DNA from: JAHWKV01 sp040905365
GTDB taxonomy: Bacteria; Actinomycetota; CADDZG01; JAHWKV01
NCBI GenBank assembly: GCA_040905365.1
Contig: JBBDRQ010000033.1
Location: forward strand, 1 to 41,358
Length of the DNA stretch: 41,358 nucleotides
Reading direction: 5' to 3'
Shown here: piece by piece, positions 1 through 10,242 of the stretch
Layout: every line of letters begins with the position of its first letter
Position numbering within the stretch: the stretch's first letter is position 1
Notes under the pieces: model-generated
Told to the model about the DNA's origin: nothing
Database searches by the model: none
Seen by the model: the letters and a program-made list of their open reading frames with translations, nothing else
Program-made: the position numbers and the translations under genes

Positions 1-28
1 ATTCGTACGGTTGGAGGAGTCCGGTGGC

Positions 29-2611
<2,583 letters not shown>

Positions 2612-2615
2612 TTTC

Positions 2616-3557
2616 TTATCTAACCGTGAGGCGAACGGAAAAGCCGCTTGGCGACCGGCAGTGGACGACCTCGCTGCATATCTGATGGGTTACCCATAGA
2701 CCGAGGCCGCCGCCTTCGCCTACCGGACGGGCCGGCTGTAGCCCAAGCAACGGGTCGGTGAGTCCGTTGCCGCAGTCTTCGACGGTTGCCACCGTGCGGC
2801 CGGCCGTGGACCAGGCCCGCAGCACTACCGGCGGCGCGCCGTGCTGGTGGGCGTTGGTCACTACTTCGCTTACGCCGTGCACCAGGTCGTCGACGGTACT
2901 GGCTGCGAGTTGCGACCCGGCGGTCACCTCGAAGACTGCGCGCCTGGCTTGGCCGGCCGTCGGGTTGACCAACTTGATGTGAGGGGCGGTGGATTCCAGC
3001 GGGTCCGGCGCGGGCGCGGGGCGATTGGCCAGGAACTGCCGCGGCGGCTCGAACTTAGCGCTGTACAGGTGCTCACCGTCCGAACTGTGAATGTAGGGGT
3101 GGGTGCGCTCCACCTCGTCGAGAACCTGGTCGGCGGTAATGCGAGTGTCGTACACGCACAGCCCCCACACCGGGTAGCCGGCGAAGAGCTCGTTCACTGC
3201 GGCTTCGTAACGAGCCCACGGTTCCCAAGTCGCGCGGAGCGGATCGAACGCGGCGCCGACTACGCGCAGCCGGCCCGAGTTCTGCTCTACATGCGACCGA
3301 AAGATCTCCAGAAGGGTCCTGATGGTAGCGGCCGGCCGCAGGTAATGCTGCGACCCCGCCACAAACGTGATCTGCTTGGCCTCGGGGAGTGCGGAGCGGA
3401 GCAGGTCGGCCTGCCGGTCGGGCAGCGCAACGAGCACCTTTTCGCCGGCGTTTACGCCGTTTTTGACAAAGGGCGCGGCCACGGCAAGGAACTCATCGTC
3501 GGATTCGTAAAAGCACGCTTCGTGGAGGTAACCGTCCGTACAGGGCAGTGAGATCAT
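2616..3557 (-). CDS. MEDS-domain / anti-sigma-type HATPase regulator
   Basis: A 313-residue cytosolic regulator. Residues ~8-175 match the MEDS (DcmR-type) sensory domain (HEACFYESDDEF near the start, RVVGAAFDPLR in the middle). Residues ~195-313 are a GHKL ATPase of the RsbW/anti-sigma type, with an N-box EVVTNAHQHG (E231, N235), a G1 box DCGNG (261-265) and a glycine-rich GEGGGLGLW (280-288). Family knowledge: such MEDS-HATPase proteins are serine kinases or anti-sigma factors in partner-switching cascades; the ligand of MEDS is unknown. No sigma factor or antagonist gene is adjacent. The start is ATG with AAGGAG upstream. It is convergent with ppsA, separated by 4 bp. Confidence 0.85.
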   Translation of the reverse strand: MISLPCTDGYLHEACFYESDDEFLAVAAPFVKNGVNAGEKVLVALPDRQADLLRSALPEAKQITFVAGSQHYLRPAATIRTLLEIFRSHVEQNSGRLRVVGAAFDPLRATWEPWARYEAAVNELFAGYPVWGLCVYDTRITADQVLDEVERTHPYIHSSDGEHLYSAKFEPPRQFLANRPAPAPDPLESTAPHIKLVNPTAGQARRAVFEVTAGSQLAASTVDDLVHGVSEVVTNAHQHGAPPVVLRAWSTAGRTVATVEDCGNGLTDPLLGLQPARPVGEGGGLGLWVTHQICSEVVHCRSPSGFSVRLTVR

Positions 3558-3701
3558 TTACGGCTCCTTCGCGGCGAAGCTTCCGAACTCGCGCGTGAAC
3601 GACCGGGGTCGCGCAACGAGTTCCTCCGTTTGGTTTCGTTATGCCCAGAGCTCGGGCGTTGTATGCGCGCAGGAAGCGGATCCGGCGGACTTTCTCGTTT
3701 G

Positions 3702-3773
3702 TGGGCCCCCAGGGACTCGAACCCTGCCCGTCGGATTAAAAGTCCGAAGCTCTGCCTGATGAGCTAGGGGCCC
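3702..3773 (-). tRNA. tRNA-Lys (UUU anticodon)
   Basis: Read on the minus strand, the 7-bp acceptor stem GGGCCCC/GGGGCCC, D-arm, anticodon arm TCGGA-CTTTTAA-TCCGA and T-arm with TTCGAGT fold as a standard cloverleaf of 72 nt including the discriminator A. Loop position 34-36 reads TTT, so the isotype is lysine. CCA is not encoded. Confidence 0.95.
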
Positions 3774-3804
3774 ACAGGCAGTTTAACCAGCACCGCACCT
3801 TCGG

Positions 3805-3837
3805 TTGCCAGTCTTGTGCCGGGCTCACCTATACGAT
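3805..3837 (+). promoter_or_regulatory. Probable promoter of the liv operon (leaderless)
   Basis: TTGCCA followed after 19 bp by TATACGAT. The expected transcription start coincides with the ATG at 3841, so the first permease would be read from a leaderless mRNA; there is no Shine-Dalgarno sequence before that ATG. Confidence 0.5.
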
Positions 3838-3840
3838 TGC

Positions 3841-4869
3841 ATGTGGCCAACGACTGAAAGGGCGGATAGGTACTTGGACCCCTCATCCACCAAACGTGCT
3901 ATCGCCGGAAGCCTCGCCGGGGTCGGGTTGCTGGCGTTCGCGCCCGATCTGGCAGCCGGCGCCGGCTTTTCGTCGACCTTTCTGCCCGAGCTGTCGCAGG
4001 TGGTTCTTAACGGTCTGAAGCTGGGTTTCATCATCTCGATTACCTCCATAGGACTGTCCCTGGTGTACGGCACCAGTCGGTTGGTCAACTTCGCACACGG
4101 TGACATGGTGACCTTCGGCGCGGTGATGGCCTTCTTCTTCAACGGGGCGGCCGGCGGTCCCCGCCTGCACATCATCCCGGCCGGCCTGCTGGCGATAGTG
4201 GCGGGCGCCGGCCTGGGCGCCGGGCTGCAGAAGGGGTTGTGGCAGCCGTTGCAGGAGCGCAAGACCGGCAAGATTCAGCTGTTCGTTATCTCCATCGGTC
4301 TGGCGGTACTGCTGCGCCACCTAATACTGCTGCAGTTCGGCGGCCGCCCGAGAAGCTACATCCAGTACGCACTGCAGGAGCCGCTGATCCTGGGCGGGAT
4401 GAGGATCACACCCCGGGATTTGGTGGTAGTGCTGATAGCGGCCGCGGTCTTGGTCGCGATCGGGCTGATGCTGACCATGAGCCCGTTGGGCAAGGCCATG
4501 CGGGCCGTGGCCGACAACCGCGACCTTGCCGAGGCTTCCGGGGTGGACGTACGCAAGATCATCTTGATGACCTGGATTATGGCCGGAGCGCTGGGAGGTT
4601 TGGGTGGGGTCCTGCTCGGTGTCGTGGAGAACGTCAATTACCTGATGGGCTTCAGGCTGCTGTTGCTTATTTTTGCGGCCACCATTCTCGGGGGCCTGGG
4701 AACCGCCTTCGGCGCTATGGCGGGAGGCATCGTGGTCGGCTTGGTGGTCGAGATGAGCACCCTGGTATCTCCGACCGAGCTCAAGCTCATGTGGGGGCTG
4801 GCGGTGCTAGTGGTTGTGCAGCTGGTGCGGCCGCAGGGCATCTTCGGCCGCAAGGAGCGGATCGGATGA
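3841..4869 (+). CDS. livH: Branched-chain amino acid-type ABC transporter permease (LivH-like)
   Basis: Inner-membrane permease of a HAAT-family importer (branched-chain amino acids, or possibly amides or urea). The 342-residue product has an N-terminal hydrophobic stretch and about eight further membrane helices. The conserved motif GLSLVYGTSRLVNFAHGD lies near residue 90, and the EAA-like loop MRAVADNRDLAEASGVDV in the last third matches LivH. The ATG chosen sits directly behind a -10 box; an in-frame TTG 36 bases upstream is less likely. The stop overlaps the next start (ATGA), indicating translational coupling in a livHMGF operon. The receptor gene is downstream on the opposite strand, so substrate specificity cannot be read from the permease alone. 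Confidence 0.88.
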   Translation: MWPTTERADRYLDPSSTKRAIAGSLAGVGLLAFAPDLAAGAGFSSTFLPELSQVVLNGLKLGFIISITSIGLSLVYGTSRLVNFAHGDMVTFGAVMAFFFNGAAGGPRLHIIPAGLLAIVAGAGLGAGLQKGLWQPLQERKTGKIQLFVISIGLAVLLRHLILLQFGGRPRSYIQYALQEPLILGGMRITPRDLVVVLIAAAVLVAIGLMLTMSPLGKAMRAVADNRDLAEASGVDVRKIILMTWIMAGALGGLGGVLLGVVENVNYLMGFRLLLLIFAATILGGLGTAFGAMAGGIVVGLVVEMSTLVSPTELKLMWGLAVLVVVQLVRPQGIFGRKERIG

Positions 4870-5966
4870 AGCGCCGCGGTCTCGCTTCCCGCCTGCCGGC
4901 GATTTTGAAAGATCCACTAATGTTGATGGCCATCGCGGTGGTTGCGGTGGGTATGTTCGCCGCTTTCTCACCGCTGCCGGGTCTGCGCATCTTCACCGAT
5001 GCCCTGCGATCGGCGACCGGGGGCCAGGCGGCGGTGTTCGCGCTGGCGGCTATCGGACTGAACATCCACTTCGGCTACACCGGACTGCTGAATTTCGGGC
5101 ATGTGGGTTTTCTGCTGGTCGGCGCCTACGGCACGGCCGCCACGGTTTCGACCTTTGGGGGATCTTTGTGGTTGGGCATATTGATCGGCATGGGGCTGTC
5201 GGTTGTTTTGGCCCTGATCATGGGGGGTACCGCGGTGCGCCTGCGCGCCGACTATCTGGCGATCGTCACGATCGCGGTGGCCGAGATCCTGCGCTTCTTG
5301 GCCCGATCCCGGGCGGCGACCGACGTCACCGGAGGGGTGTTTGGGCTACAGGGTTTCGCAGACGCTTTCTACGATATCAACCCGATCCCGCGGGGGATAT
5401 ATGCGCTCGGCTGGTTGCAGTTCACCGAGCGGCGACTGTGGCCCATAGTTGCCGGGTGGGGTCTGGTCGTGCTGGTGTCGATCGTGGTGTGGTTGTTGAT
5501 GCGCAGCCCGTGGGGCCGGGTGCTGCGGGCGGTGCGGGAGGACGAGGACGCCGCCCGCGCCTTGGGCAAGAACGCTTTTGGATACAAGCTGCAGTCGCTG
5601 ATGCTCGGGGGTGTGATCGGCGGGTTGGCGGGGTCATTGTGGGCAATTCACCTGCAAGCGGTTACCCCGGACCAGTTTCTGCCGATCCAGACCTTCTTCG
5701 TCTACGCGGTGCTGATCCTGGGTGGTCCGGGGACGGTGGCCGGGCCCGTGGTGGGCTCGGTGATCTTTTGGTTTGTGGTCGCCGGGTTCGACAGCTTTTT
5801 GCGGGCGGCGGCCTTCGCCGGATACATACCCGACTTCCTGGGCGCCACCGAGGCGGTGGGAGCCGCTCGTTTTGTGCTGGTGGGCGCCGGCCTGATGGCG
5901 CTGATGATCTTTAGACCCCAAGGGTTGTTGGGAAACAAAAGGGAGATGCAGATAGTTGCCTCCTGA
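4866..5966 (+). CDS. livM: Branched-chain amino acid-type ABC transporter permease (LivM-like)
   Basis: Second permease of the importer, 366 residues. It has the LivM signature ALAAIGLNIHFGYTGLLNFGH near residue 60, an EAA-like loop WGRVLRAVREDEDAARALGKN around residue 220, and a C-terminus FRPQGLLGNKRE typical of the family. A basic N-terminus (KRRGLASR) precedes the first of about nine helices. The start ATG overlaps the livH stop by four bases and its own end overlaps livG, so the four cistrons form one transcription unit. It forms the heterodimeric membrane channel with LivH. Confidence 0.88.
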   Translation: MKRRGLASRLPAILKDPLMLMAIAVVAVGMFAAFSPLPGLRIFTDALRSATGGQAAVFALAAIGLNIHFGYTGLLNFGHVGFLLVGAYGTAATVSTFGGSLWLGILIGMGLSVVLALIMGGTAVRLRADYLAIVTIAVAEILRFLARSRAATDVTGGVFGLQGFADAFYDINPIPRGIYALGWLQFTERRLWPIVAGWGLVVLVSIVVWLLMRSPWGRVLRAVREDEDAARALGKNAFGYKLQSLMLGGVIGGLAGSLWAIHLQAVTPDQFLPIQTFFVYAVLILGGPGTVAGPVVGSVIFWFVVAGFDSFLRAAAFAGYIPDFLGATEAVGAARFVLVGAGLMALMIFRPQGLLGNKREMQIVAS

Positions 5967-6783
5967 CCAGAAGCACGCGGACTCGAAGGCGGCCTTACCG
6001 GCGTCGGAGCCCGGCGCGGCCAAGCCCGACCCTATCCTGGTGTGCGAGAACGTCCGCAAGAGCTTCGGGGGTCTGGTCGCGGTTGATGTGGACCATCTGG
6101 AGGTTCAGCGCGGCTGGATAACCGCCTTGATCGGCCCCAACGGCGCCGGTAAGACCACGTTGTTCAACGTGTTGAGCGGGTTTGACTCGGCCGAAACCGG
6201 CACATGGCGGTTCGACGGCCGGCCCATGCAGAAGCTGCCCCCGCACCGCAGCGCCGGCCGGGGTATGGTTCGCACCTTCCAGCTCACCAAGGTGCTGAGG
6301 GGCATGCCGATCATCGACAATATGCGTCTGGGCGCACCGGGCCAGCGGGGCGAGCGCTTCGTACCCGGGCTGCTGCAGTTGTGGCGCAACCAGGAGGAGG
6401 AGGTTACCCGGCGAGCCGAGACTCTGCTGTCGCAGTTCAACCTCACCCGTATGCGCGACGAGTACGGGGGGGCCCTGTCGGGAGGGCAGCAAAAGCTCCT
6501 GGAGATTGCGCGGGCGCTGATGGTGGAGGCCAAGATGCTGATGCTCGACGAGCCGGTAGCCGGCGTGAACCCGGCTCTTACCGATTCTATCCTCGAGCAG
6601 GTTGTCAAACTCCGGGATGACGGCATGACCATCTTGTTCGTCGAACATGAGATGGACGTGGTCATGGGGATCAGCGATTGGGTTGTGTGTATGGCCGAAG
6701 GGCGGATTATCGCCGAGGGGCCGCCGGAGGTGGTGGGCCGCCATCCGGAGGTCATCGACGCGTATCTTGGAACCGATGAGTGA
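5956..6783 (+). CDS. livG: ABC transporter ATP-binding protein (LivG-like)
   Basis: Cytosolic ATPase subunit of the importer. Visible elements: Walker A GPNGAGKT (residues 60-67), LSGGQQ signature (~174-179), Walker B MLMLDEP (~195-200) and switch histidine in FVEHEMDVV. The 275-residue length includes an extra ~25-residue polar N-terminus, compared with ~255 in enterobacterial LivG. The start is TTG, with GGGAGA ten bases upstream, inside the end of livM (11-base overlap); no ATG fits. It pairs with LivF to drive transport. Confidence 0.88.
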   Translation: MPPDQKHADSKAALPASEPGAAKPDPILVCENVRKSFGGLVAVDVDHLEVQRGWITALIGPNGAGKTTLFNVLSGFDSAETGTWRFDGRPMQKLPPHRSAGRGMVRTFQLTKVLRGMPIIDNMRLGAPGQRGERFVPGLLQLWRNQEEEVTRRAETLLSQFNLTRMRDEYGGALSGGQQKLLEIARALMVEAKMLMLDEPVAGVNPALTDSILEQVVKLRDDGMTILFVEHEMDVVMGISDWVVCMAEGRIIAEGPPEVVGRHPEVIDAYLGTDE

Positions 6784-7528
6784 GTCGCAGTCGCCCGCCG
6801 CGGCCGAGGTGCTCCTGGAGGCCCGGCAGCTGGTTGCCGGCTACGTGCCGGAGGCCGACATACTCAAGGGCTGCGATCTTCAGCTTCGCGCATCGCAGAT
6901 CGTCGGTGTCATAGGCGCTAACGGCGCCGGCAAGTCCACCCTCATAAAGGCTTTGTTCGGGCTTTTGCCCGTGCGAAGCGGGTCGGTGTACCTCGACGGC
7001 GAGGACATCACGGGCTTGAGGGCTCACGAGATGGTGGCCAGGGGAGTCGGGTACGTGCCTCAGACCGACAACGTGTTCCCGCGCCTTACGGTGGGCGAAA
7101 ATCTCGAGATCGGCGCCTACCGGAGCCCCGGGGAATTCGACCGGCGCTTCGAGGAGGTTGCCGAGCTGTTCCCGTTGCTCGCCAAGCGCACGAAGCAAAG
7201 GGCGGGCTCGCTGTCCGGTGGTGAGCGACAGATGCTCGCCATGGCGCGGGCGCTGATGATGAACCCGCGCATCCTGTGCCTGGACGAGCCATCCGCCGGC
7301 CTCTCGCCGGTGGCCCAGAACCAGGTGTTCGCCCGCGTGCGGCAGATCAACGAGGCGGGTGTCTCGGTGATCATGGTGGAGCAAAACGCCAGGCGCTGCC
7401 TGCAGATAAGCCACCGGGCCTACGTGTTGGACGACGGCCAAAACGCCTACACGGGGACCGGGAAAGAGCTTCTCGAGGACCCCAGAGTCGTCGAGCTCTA
7501 CCTGGGATCCCTGCTCAAAGCACACTGA
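6776..7528 (+). CDS. livF: ABC transporter ATP-binding protein (LivF-like)
   Basis: Second ATPase of the importer, 250 residues. It has Walker A GANGAGKS (47-54), signature LSGGERQMLAMARALM, Walker B LCLDEPSAGLSP and MVEQNARRCLQIS, typical of LivF. The start ATG overlaps the livG stop by eight bases (ATGAGTGA). It is the last gene of the operon; a GC-rich hairpin lies at its stop codon, followed by the convergent receptor gene. Confidence 0.9.
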   Translation: MSESQSPAAAEVLLEARQLVAGYVPEADILKGCDLQLRASQIVGVIGANGAGKSTLIKALFGLLPVRSGSVYLDGEDITGLRAHEMVARGVGYVPQTDNVFPRLTVGENLEIGAYRSPGEFDRRFEEVAELFPLLAKRTKQRAGSLSGGERQMLAMARALMMNPRILCLDEPSAGLSPVAQNQVFARVRQINEAGVSVIMVEQNARRCLQISHRAYVLDDGQNAYTGTGKELLEDPRVVELYLGSLLKAH

Positions 7529-7555
7529 CCGCGGCCCCCCGGGGGCGGCGGTCAG
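7525..7555. terminator. Bidirectional terminator-like hairpin between livF and the receptor gene
   Basis: CTGACCGC at the livF stop pairs perfectly with GCGGTCAG at 7548-7555; a C6/G5 stretch sits inside. Two convergent genes end on either side. There is no long T-run, so strength is uncertain. Confidence 0.55.
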
Positions 7556-7580
7556 CTGTGGCTTGGTTATTGCTTGGCTA

Positions 7581-8807
7581 TTACCCCAGGCTCGATTCCC
7601 TGGTATCCACCGTCTCCAGCGCAGCGTCGACCCACTCCCACACCGCGTAGGTGCCGCTGACGGGTTCGCCGTTGTCGGTGAATTCGTCGATACCGCTGGC
7701 GAACTGGTAGTCGATGCTTTCGCCTTCCTCCAGCAGGCCGGCGCACTCCTCGAATCCGGTGCACTCGTTTTCGCCCCGGGTGAGCCCGACAATCTCATCG
7801 ACGAAGACCGATGGGTCGGTCGAGTCCGCAGCTTGAGCGGCCAGGGCCATGAGCATGGCGCAGTCGTAGGCCTGCGGTGCGAAAGCGGACTCCTCCAGGC
7901 TGGGATCGAACTCGTTCAGCCGGTCCAGGAAACCCTCCACCGCGCCCGGGTCCGGAGCGGTGCCCTTAAACCCGTCCAGGGCGTTCGGGTCCTGGGGATC
8001 GATGTCCTGGTTCAGAGTCTCGGAGCGAATGCCGTCGCCGCCGTACAGCTGATCCGGCCCGAAGCCGGCCTCGATCAGCTCCGGAATCAACTGCTTGCCC
8101 TCGTCGAAGGAGACGATGATGACCGCGTCGGCGCCGGACTCTTCGGCTTGGGTGGCCTCGGCGTCGAAGCTCGCGGTCTCCGGATCGTAGGTCTCGTTGA
8201 GAACCACGGTCGCGTCGCTGGCTTCCAGGGCCTCGGCTGCGGCGTTGGCGAGCCCGCGGCCGTAGTCGTCCGCGCGAGCCAGTATGGCGACGTTGGTGTG
8301 CTCGTCCTCAAGGACCACATCGGCCAGCACCGGACCCTGCAGGACGTCGGTGGGCGCGGTGCGGAAGTAGTAACCGCCGTCGTCGTAATCGGTAAACGTC
8401 GGGCTGGTGTTGCTCGGCGAGCACTGCACGACCTCGGCGCCGGTGATCTGATCGATCACTGCCAGCGACATCCCCGATGCGCTGGCGCCGACGATGCCCG
8501 CTACCCCTTCGCTCAACAGCCGCCCCGCCGATTCGCTGGCTACAGCCTCGTTGCCGGCTTCGTCGGCGCCGACCAGCTCCACCTCCAACCCGAGCGGGCC
8601 TCCGGCCTCGTTGATCTCATCGACGGCCATCTCCACCGCGGAGATCATCGGGGGGCCTAGGAAGGCCAGTGGTCCCGTCTCCGGCATCAGGTAGCCGATC
8701 CTCATTACGTCCTCGGTATCCTCAGGATCGCTGACCTGGCATGCTGAGGCCACCAGCAGCAGCGCACTGAGCGCAGCCAGCCGGGCTGTCAGTCTTGTGT
8801 GGCGCAT
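7581..8807 (-). CDS. livK: Branched-chain amino acid ABC transporter substrate-binding lipoprotein
   Basis: Periplasm-side receptor of the HAAT importer, anchored as a lipoprotein. Residues 1-22 form a lipoprotein signal peptide with lipobox VASAC (Cys23). The mature part is a type-1 periplasmic-binding fold: it opens with MRIGYLMPETGPLAFLG, then has AVDEINEAGG, GIVGASASG and a ligand-pocket region SPSNTSPTFTD. It is 408 residues, rich in Asp/Glu. The ATG chosen follows GAGGGGGAG; an in-frame TTG 15 bases upstream is the alternative. It is convergent to livHMGF rather than in the operon, so it is transcribed separately. The preferred ligand cannot be read from sequence. Confidence 0.87.
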   Translation of the reverse strand: MRHTRLTARLAALSALLLVASACQVSDPEDTEDVMRIGYLMPETGPLAFLGPPMISAVEMAVDEINEAGGPLGLEVELVGADEAGNEAVASESAGRLLSEGVAGIVGASASGMSLAVIDQITGAEVVQCSPSNTSPTFTDYDDGGYYFRTAPTDVLQGPVLADVVLEDEHTNVAILARADDYGRGLANAAAEALEASDATVVLNETYDPETASFDAEATQAEESGADAVIIVSFDEGKQLIPELIEAGFGPDQLYGGDGIRSETLNQDIDPQDPNALDGFKGTAPDPGAVEGFLDRLNEFDPSLEESAFAPQAYDCAMLMALAAQAADSTDPSVFVDEIVGLTRGENECTGFEECAGLLEEGESIDYQFASGIDEFTDNGEPVSGTYAVWEWVDAALETVDTRESSLG

Positions 8808-8919
8808 GTCTCCCCCTCTCAAGTCGACGCGGCGCCGCTACGGCACCACAAACGCATCAAACTCTGCCCTTTTAAGGCTATGCGGCCCGCCGCCGGGAAA
8901 CAAGATGGGGCTGGTACAG

Positions 8920-8934
8920 TACCCCTGGAGGGTA
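8920..8934. promoter_or_regulatory. CsoR-type operator
   Basis: TACCC-N5-GGGTA inverted repeat (TACCCCTGGAGGGTA) 26 bp upstream of the csoR-like start. G/C-tract dyads flanked by TA are the known operator type of CsoR/RcnR regulators, so autoregulation is likely. Confidence 0.65.
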
Positions 8935-8960
8935 TGTATCTTTGAGCTTGGAGGGCCAAG

Positions 8961-9245
8961 ATGGCGGTGCGCGGATACAGCGCAAGCAAGCAGGAAGTAC
9001 TGGAGCGTCTGGCTCGCATTGAGGGCCAGGTTGCCGGCATAACCCGGATGGTCGAAAGCGACCGCTATTGCATCGACGTACTTACGCAGATCAACGCGGT
9101 CCGGGGCGCGCTGGACAAGGTGGCTTTGGGTCTGTTGGACGGCCACGCACTGCACTGCCTGGCCGAAGGCCGGGGCGGCCCCACGGAGCCCAGGGAGAGG
9201 GTTGAGGAGCTCATGGCCGCCGTAGGAAGGATGCTCCAGCGGTAA
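8961..9245 (+). CDS. csoR: CsoR/RcnR-family metal-sensing repressor
   Basis: All-helical DNA-binding repressor of 94 residues (DUF156 family). The core KQEVLERLARIEGQVAGITR is typical. The Cu(I) ligand set of CsoR is conserved as Cys37, His62 and Cys66 (YCIDVL, GHALHC), which favours copper over formaldehyde or nickel sensing. The start ATG has GGAGGG five bases upstream, and a TACCC/GGGTA dyad precedes it. No copper P-type ATPase or copper chaperone is in the window; the next gene, starting 10 bp downstream, encodes a small Cys-containing protein. The metal is inferred from the ligand pattern only. Confidence 0.88.
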   Translation: MAVRGYSASKQEVLERLARIEGQVAGITRMVESDRYCIDVLTQINAVRGALDKVALGLLDGHALHCLAEGRGGPTEPRERVEELMAAVGRMLQR

Positions 9246-9254
9246 GATACAGGG

Positions 9255-9500
9255 GTGACGCACTACGCAATGGGTCGCGAGAAGCCGCAAGACTTCGGGC
9301 TGCCGACCTTTTGGAAGGGCGGCGAGCAGCCGCGCACGCTCCATGCTTTGTCTCCCCGGGACAACAAGCCCATTTGCGGCCACGACGGGGAGGTAGAGGT
9401 TGTCGACGAGGCCTGGTACGACGCCAGCTCAAAGCAGCGCTGCAAGGTATGCATGGTACGAAGCGGCGCCGACGCCCTGGACAGCCTCCCCGACTACTGA
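9255..9500 (+). CDS. Small Cys/His-containing protein, unknown function
   Basis: An 81-residue soluble protein with no recognised family. It has one Cys-Gly-His (PICGH) and, 25 residues later, a CxxC (RCKVCM), a spacing compatible with a single zinc or other metal site. The rest is polar with no signal peptide. The start is GTG; a TAAGAT -10-like box overlaps the csoR stop codon and lies six bases before the GTG, suggesting its own leaderless transcript. An ATG five codons in is the alternative. Its position next to csoR invites a metal-related role, but that is inference. Confidence 0.6.
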   Translation: MTHYAMGREKPQDFGLPTFWKGGEQPRTLHALSPRDNKPICGHDGEVEVVDEAWYDASSKQRCKVCMVRSGADALDSLPDY

Positions 9501-9527
9501 GCGGGACCGGTCCAGCTCGAGACCCGA

Positions 9528-10241
9528 TTAACGGGTAGGCGGCCAAGCCTGGCCGCCGGGCTCCAGGTCGACGGGTTCGCGGTCTTTGCGAAAGATGCGG
9601 GCCGGGCCCCCGAGTAGCTGCGCGGTTGAGCCGGCCAGCTTGAGCATCGCGCCTTCCCACAGGCCGATGACCGGCGTCGGGTTCACCTCGTGGTACTCGT
9701 TGATCCGCGTGTCGCGCGTCTCGCCGAAGTGCTCCTGCAGTCCGGCGGGAGTCTGGACGAACGTGGTGCCGTGATAGTAGTGAGCGTTGATCTGAAAGGG
9801 CACCAGCCCCAGCGCTTCAAAGCTGGGCGGCTGAACGATCGGCATGTCGTTGGTCGTCATCAGAGTCGGGCACGCCACGTTGCTGCCGGCGCTGATCCCC
9901 AGGTACGGCATCCCTTCGCTCACCCGCCGGTGGATGACCTCCAGCAAGTCCCGGTCGTACAGCGCGTTGAGCAGACGAAACGTGTTGCCGCCCCCGACGT
10001 ATATGCCCTGCGCCCGCTCGACTGCGTCGACCGGGTTGCCGCACCGGTGGATGCTGCGCAGTCTGTAGCCTGCGTTGAGACCCAGCTCCGCCAGCCGGTT
10101 GACGTAGCGGTCGTGGTCGGCCAGCGCGTAGGGGACGAACAGCACCTCGTCGATCCCGCCGAACAGCTCTTGCATCTGCTCGGCGAGCACTCGGCGGCGG
10201 TCCTCCAGTCGGAACCCGCCGCTTCCTAAGAGCAGGCGCAC
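9528..10241 (-). CDS. Peptidase E-like (S51) dipeptidase / cyanophycinase superfamily
   Basis: Cytosolic serine peptidase, 237 residues, the usual length for PepE, an alpha-aspartyl dipeptidase. The glycine loop YVGGGNTFRLL (~81-91) and the nucleophile elbow GISAGSNV (Ser117) are intact, followed by NAHYYHG with candidate catalytic His. The start GTG lies one base after the stop of the upstream membrane/spermidine-synthase-like gene, so the two are translationally coupled. The exact peptide substrate is unknown; a role in turnover of isoaspartyl or aspartyl peptides is family knowledge only. Confidence 0.85.
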   Translation of the reverse strand: MRLLLGSGGFRLEDRRRVLAEQMQELFGGIDEVLFVPYALADHDRYVNRLAELGLNAGYRLRSIHRCGNPVDAVERAQGIYVGGGNTFRLLNALYDRDLLEVIHRRVSEGMPYLGISAGSNVACPTLMTTNDMPIVQPPSFEALGLVPFQINAHYYHGTTFVQTPAGLQEHFGETRDTRINEYHEVNPTPVIGLWEGAMLKLAGSTAQLLGGPARIFRKDREPVDLEPGGQAWPPTR

Positions 10242-10242
10242 G

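Noticed and set aside
4239..4865. Upstream extension of the livM frame
   Set aside because: It lies entirely within livH in another frame; the ATGA overlap gives a natural start.
9538..9558. GGCGGCCA/TGGCCGCC hairpin as terminator for the gene at 9255
   Set aside because: It lies within the 3' coding end of the convergent peptidase gene and has no T-tract; probably coincidental in GC-rich sequence.
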